A DNA stretch of 64,000 nt. Source: Nocardia acididurans (GTDB lineage: Bacteria > Actinomycetota > Actinomycetes > Mycobacteriales > Mycobacteriaceae). This document shows, one piece after another, positions 61,820 through 64,000 of this stretch. Made by a program: the position numbers and the translations under genes. The notes under the pieces are model-generated. The model was not told the DNA's origin and searched no databases. It saw nothing but the letters and a program-made list of their open reading frames with translations. Where the stretch lies: contig NZ_JAERRJ010000018.1 in assembly GCF_016741815.1 (NCBI RefSeq), forward strand, positions 1 to 64,000. The letters are read 5' to 3'. The first letter of the stretch is position 1. Every line of letters begins with the position of its first letter.

Positions 61820-63228
61820 CGGTGTACCACCAGCGAATCGGCGGCACGAACCACACCTTCGACGGCCTGGTCGACCTGCTCGCCAAGGCCACCCCGCGTC
61901 GCAGCGGCGACGAATTGGCAGGGTGCGCAGCGCATTCCGACGCCGAACGCGCCGCCGCGCAGTGGGCGCTCGCCGAGGTGCCGCTGACCATGTTCCTCGA
62001 CGATCCGGTGGTGCCCTACGAGACCGACGAGGTCACCCGGCTCATCATCGACAGCCACGATCGCGGTGCGTTCCAAGCGATCTCGCATCTCACCGTGGGC
62101 GGGCTGCGGGACTGGCTGCTGGACGCCGCCGCCCGCCCGGACGCGGCTGCCGTGCTGGCCGTGGTCTCGCCCGGGCTCACCCCCGAGATGGTGGCGGCGG
62201 TCAGCAAGCTCATGCGCAATCAGGATCTGATCGCGGTGGCCAGAGCGGTCGAGGTACGGGCCGGATTCCGCACCACCGTCGGCCTGCCCGGCACCCTCGC
62301 CACCCGCCTGCAACCCAACCACCCCACCGACGACCCGCGCGGCATCGCCGCCGCGGTGCTCGACGGCCTGCTGCTCGGCTGTGGCGACGCCGTGATCGGC
62401 ATCAACCCCGCCACCGACTCGCCGCAGGCCACCGCCGACCTACTGCACCTGCTCGACGAGGTGCGCCGCCGCTTCGACATCCCCACCCAGTCCTGTGTGC
62501 TCTCCCATGTCACGACCACCCTCGGGCTCATCGAAACCGGGGCCCCGGTGGATCTGGTCTTCCAATCCATCGCGGGCACCGAAGGCGCGAATTCCGGCTT
62601 CGGCGTGAACATCTCACTGCTGCGCGAAGCCAACGAGGCAGGCCGCTCGCTGCGGCGCGGCACCGTCGGCGACAATGTCATGTACCTCGAAACCGGCCAG
62701 GGCTCAGCCCTTTCCGCGGAAGCGCACCTCGGCACCGGTGGCAAGCCCGTAGACCAGCAGACCCTGGAGACCCGTGCCTACGCGGTCGCCCGCGACCTCG
62801 ACCCGCTGCTGGTCAACACGGTGGTCGGCTTCATCGGCCCCGAATACCTCTACGACGGAAAGCAGATCATCCGCGCCGGCCTCGAAGATCATTTCTGCGG
62901 CAAACTCCTCGGCCTGCCCATGGGCGTGGACGTCTGCTACACCAACCACGCCGAAGCCGACCAGGACGATATGGACACCCTGCTGACCCTGCTGGGCGCG
63001 GCGGGCTGCGCCTTCGTCATCGCGGTCCCCGGCGCCGACGACGTGATGCTGGGCTATCAGAGCCTCGCCTACCACGACGTCCTCTACGCTCGAAAGGTTC
63101 TCGGCCTGGACCCCGCCCCCGAGTTCAAGGCGTGGCTCGACCGTCTCGGCATGTTGTCGCCCGACGGGCGCGTCCTCCCGGTGGAACCGCTGTCGTCGCC
63201 ACTGCGCGCCCTGGTGAGTGCTCGATGA
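61816..63228 (+). CDS. eutB: Ethanolamine ammonia-lyase large subunit
   Basis: A 470-residue EutB with characteristic segments such as GCGDAVIGINPATDSP, TQSCVLSHVTTTLGLIETG and VFQSIAGTEGANSGFGVN. With EutC and adenosylcobalamin it converts ethanolamine to acetaldehyde and ammonia. No microcompartment shell genes are in view, so acetaldehyde is probably handled in the cytoplasm. Confidence 0.96.
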   Translation: MTVYHQRIGGTNHTFDGLVDLLAKATPRRSGDELAGCAAHSDAERAAAQWALAEVPLTMFLDDPVVPYETDEVTRLIIDSHDRGAFQAISHLTVGGLRDWLLDAAARPDAAAVLAVVSPGLTPEMVAAVSKLMRNQDLIAVARAVEVRAGFRTTVGLPGTLATRLQPNHPTDDPRGIAAAVLDGLLLGCGDAVIGINPATDSPQATADLLHLLDEVRRRFDIPTQSCVLSHVTTTLGLIETGAPVDLVFQSIAGTEGANSGFGVNISLLREANEAGRSLRRGTVGDNVMYLETGQGSALSAEAHLGTGGKPVDQQTLETRAYAVARDLDPLLVNTVVGFIGPEYLYDGKQIIRAGLEDHFCGKLLGLPMGVDVCYTNHAEADQDDMDTLLTLLGAAGCAFVIAVPGADDVMLGYQSLAYHDVLYARKVLGLDPAPEFKAWLDRLGMLSPDGRVLPVEPLSSPLRALVSAR

Positions 63229-63361
63229 ACCACCGCACCTGTCCGGGCGGGGCGTGGATAGTGCCCGCACGCGCCGAAGGCCCTGCGCCACAGCATGATC
63301 AGGCCGCCAGCACGCGCGGCCCGCGACCGGCCCACCGCCTCGGCGGGGGCTGCCGACCGAA

Positions 63362-63371
63362 CCCCGCGGGG
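63362..63371. other. Intercistronic hairpin before eutC
   Basis: CCCCGCGGGG is a perfect palindrome inside a longer CCGACC/GGTCGG stem (63353-63375), just before the AGGAGG of eutC. It could tune eutC translation or RNA stability. The 163-nt gap between eutB and eutC contains no other clear gene. Confidence 0.4.
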
Positions 63372-63391
63372 TCGGAGCAAGGAGGTCCAGC

Positions 63392-64000
63392 GTGAACCCG
63401 CACCTCGCCGAGGTGGATCACCCATCCGGCGGCGGAGCCGGCTCGGCGGTGCACGCCGAAGGCCGCTCGGCGGCCCAGACCGGTTCGCCCGCACTCGAAT
63501 CGGGGCGGGCGCCGGCGATACCGACCGACTTCTGGAGCGAGATCCGGCACACCACGCAGGCGCGAATCGGCCTGGGGCGCACCGGAGATGCCCTTCCCAC
63601 CGCGGAGGTGCTGGCGCTGCGCGCCGCACACGCCGCCGCCCGCGACGCGGTGCATCGCCCCCTCGACGTGGGTTCGTTCAGCGCCGCCGTGGCCGCGCTG
63701 GGATTGGGGGAGCCCGTCCATATCGCCAGCCGAGCCGGTGATCGTTCCGAGTACCTGCGCAGACCGGACCTCGGCAGACTGCCCGATGCCACGGGAGACG
63801 CTGCCGGACAGGGCCTTTCCGCGATCACGCCGACCGGCGCGGATATCGGCATCGTGCTGGCGGACGGATTGTCGCCACGCGCGCTGACCGACCACGGGGT
63901 GGCCATGGTCGCGGCCCTGACCGAGGCCCTCGGCGGGCGATACACCCTCGCACCGCCGGTCATCGCCACCCAGGCGCGGGTCGCGCTCGGTGATCACATC
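63392..64000 (+). CDS. eutC: Ethanolamine ammonia-lyase small subunit (partial)
   Basis: The gene runs off the window after 203 codons. After a low-complexity N-terminus it shows EutC features: HTTQARIGLGRTGDALPT, IASRAGDRSEYLRRPDLGR and IGIVLADGLSPRALTDHGV. GTG 63392 follows AGGAGG by 7 nt. The N-terminal extension of about 45 residues before the conserved part is longer than I expect for a typical EutC. Confidence 0.92.
   Translation, partial: MNPHLAEVDHPSGGGAGSAVHAEGRSAAQTGSPALESGRAPAIPTDFWSEIRHTTQARIGLGRTGDALPTAEVLALRAAHAAARDAVHRPLDVGSFSAAVAALGLGEPVHIASRAGDRSEYLRRPDLGRLPDATGDAAGQGLSAITPTGADIGIVLADGLSPRALTDHGVAMVAALTEALGGRYTLAPPVIATQARVALGDHI

Overview
The window is high-GC actinobacterial DNA, most likely Nocardia or a close mycolic-acid relative. 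The signs are a complete yrbE/mce lipid-import operon, a secretory LIP-type lipase, a rifampin phosphotransferase, many AraC regulators with an arabinose-binding-type N-terminus, GTG starts and ATGA-coupled genes. The genus is inferred, not demonstrated.

Region 1 (1-15,400) looks accessory. It opens with the 3' half of an initiator tRNA-Met followed by a strong terminator, as at the chromosomal end of an element integrated in a tRNA. A leftward mce operon follows (Mce-associated protein, YrbEA, YrbEB, MceA-F), divergent from an AraC regulator. Next is a second, paralogous AraC gene divergent from an alpha/beta-hydrolase plus tandem-SRPBCC pair. The two divergent promoters share an 18-bp motif. 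A diverged copy of the left-edge repeat, including the tRNA piece, closes the block near 14.5-14.7 kb. Region 2 (14.7-24.1 kb) is bounded by another long direct repeat. It carries the secreted lipase, a TfoX-like protein, a WYL regulator, five VOC-fold genes, an F420/NADP-type oxidoreductase, a TetR gene with matching operators on both sides, and an AraC gene. All the repeats carry pairs of TGCCA-core sites spaced exactly 12 bp, like arm-type sites of a tyrosine integrase.

Region 3 (24.1-36.7 kb) holds gene remnants, an osmoprotectant ABC importer, an NTF2-like gene and TetR gene separated by two tandem palindromes, a TerD protein, a YaeF/YiiX-type peptidase-like protein, an OafA-type acyltransferase with an octapeptide-repeat N-terminus, and rifampin phosphotransferase. 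Region 4 (36.7-50 kb) holds a stand-alone SecY paralogue, a response regulator preceded by a signal peptide, a TPR protein, a TerD-TerA fusion, a YihY protein, a DEAD/DEAH helicase, an APC transporter and small enzymes. Region 5 (50-55 kb) holds a SWIM/SNF2 pair and a stand-alone TnpB RNA-guided nuclease sitting in the remains of an acyl-CoA dehydrogenase gene. The TnpB right end, and therefore its probable guide, can be read directly. Region 6 (55-64 kb) holds an AraC/aldehyde dehydrogenase divergent pair, a KhtTU-like K+/H+ antiporter, a rhomboid-like protein and an ethanolamine operon (permease, eutB, eutC) that runs off the window.

The strongest candidates for something new are the family of integrase-like sites that bracket two cargo blocks, the shared motif of the paired AraC regulons, and the TnpB locus with its inferred guide RNA. 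No wholly new multi-gene machine can be claimed from sequence alone.
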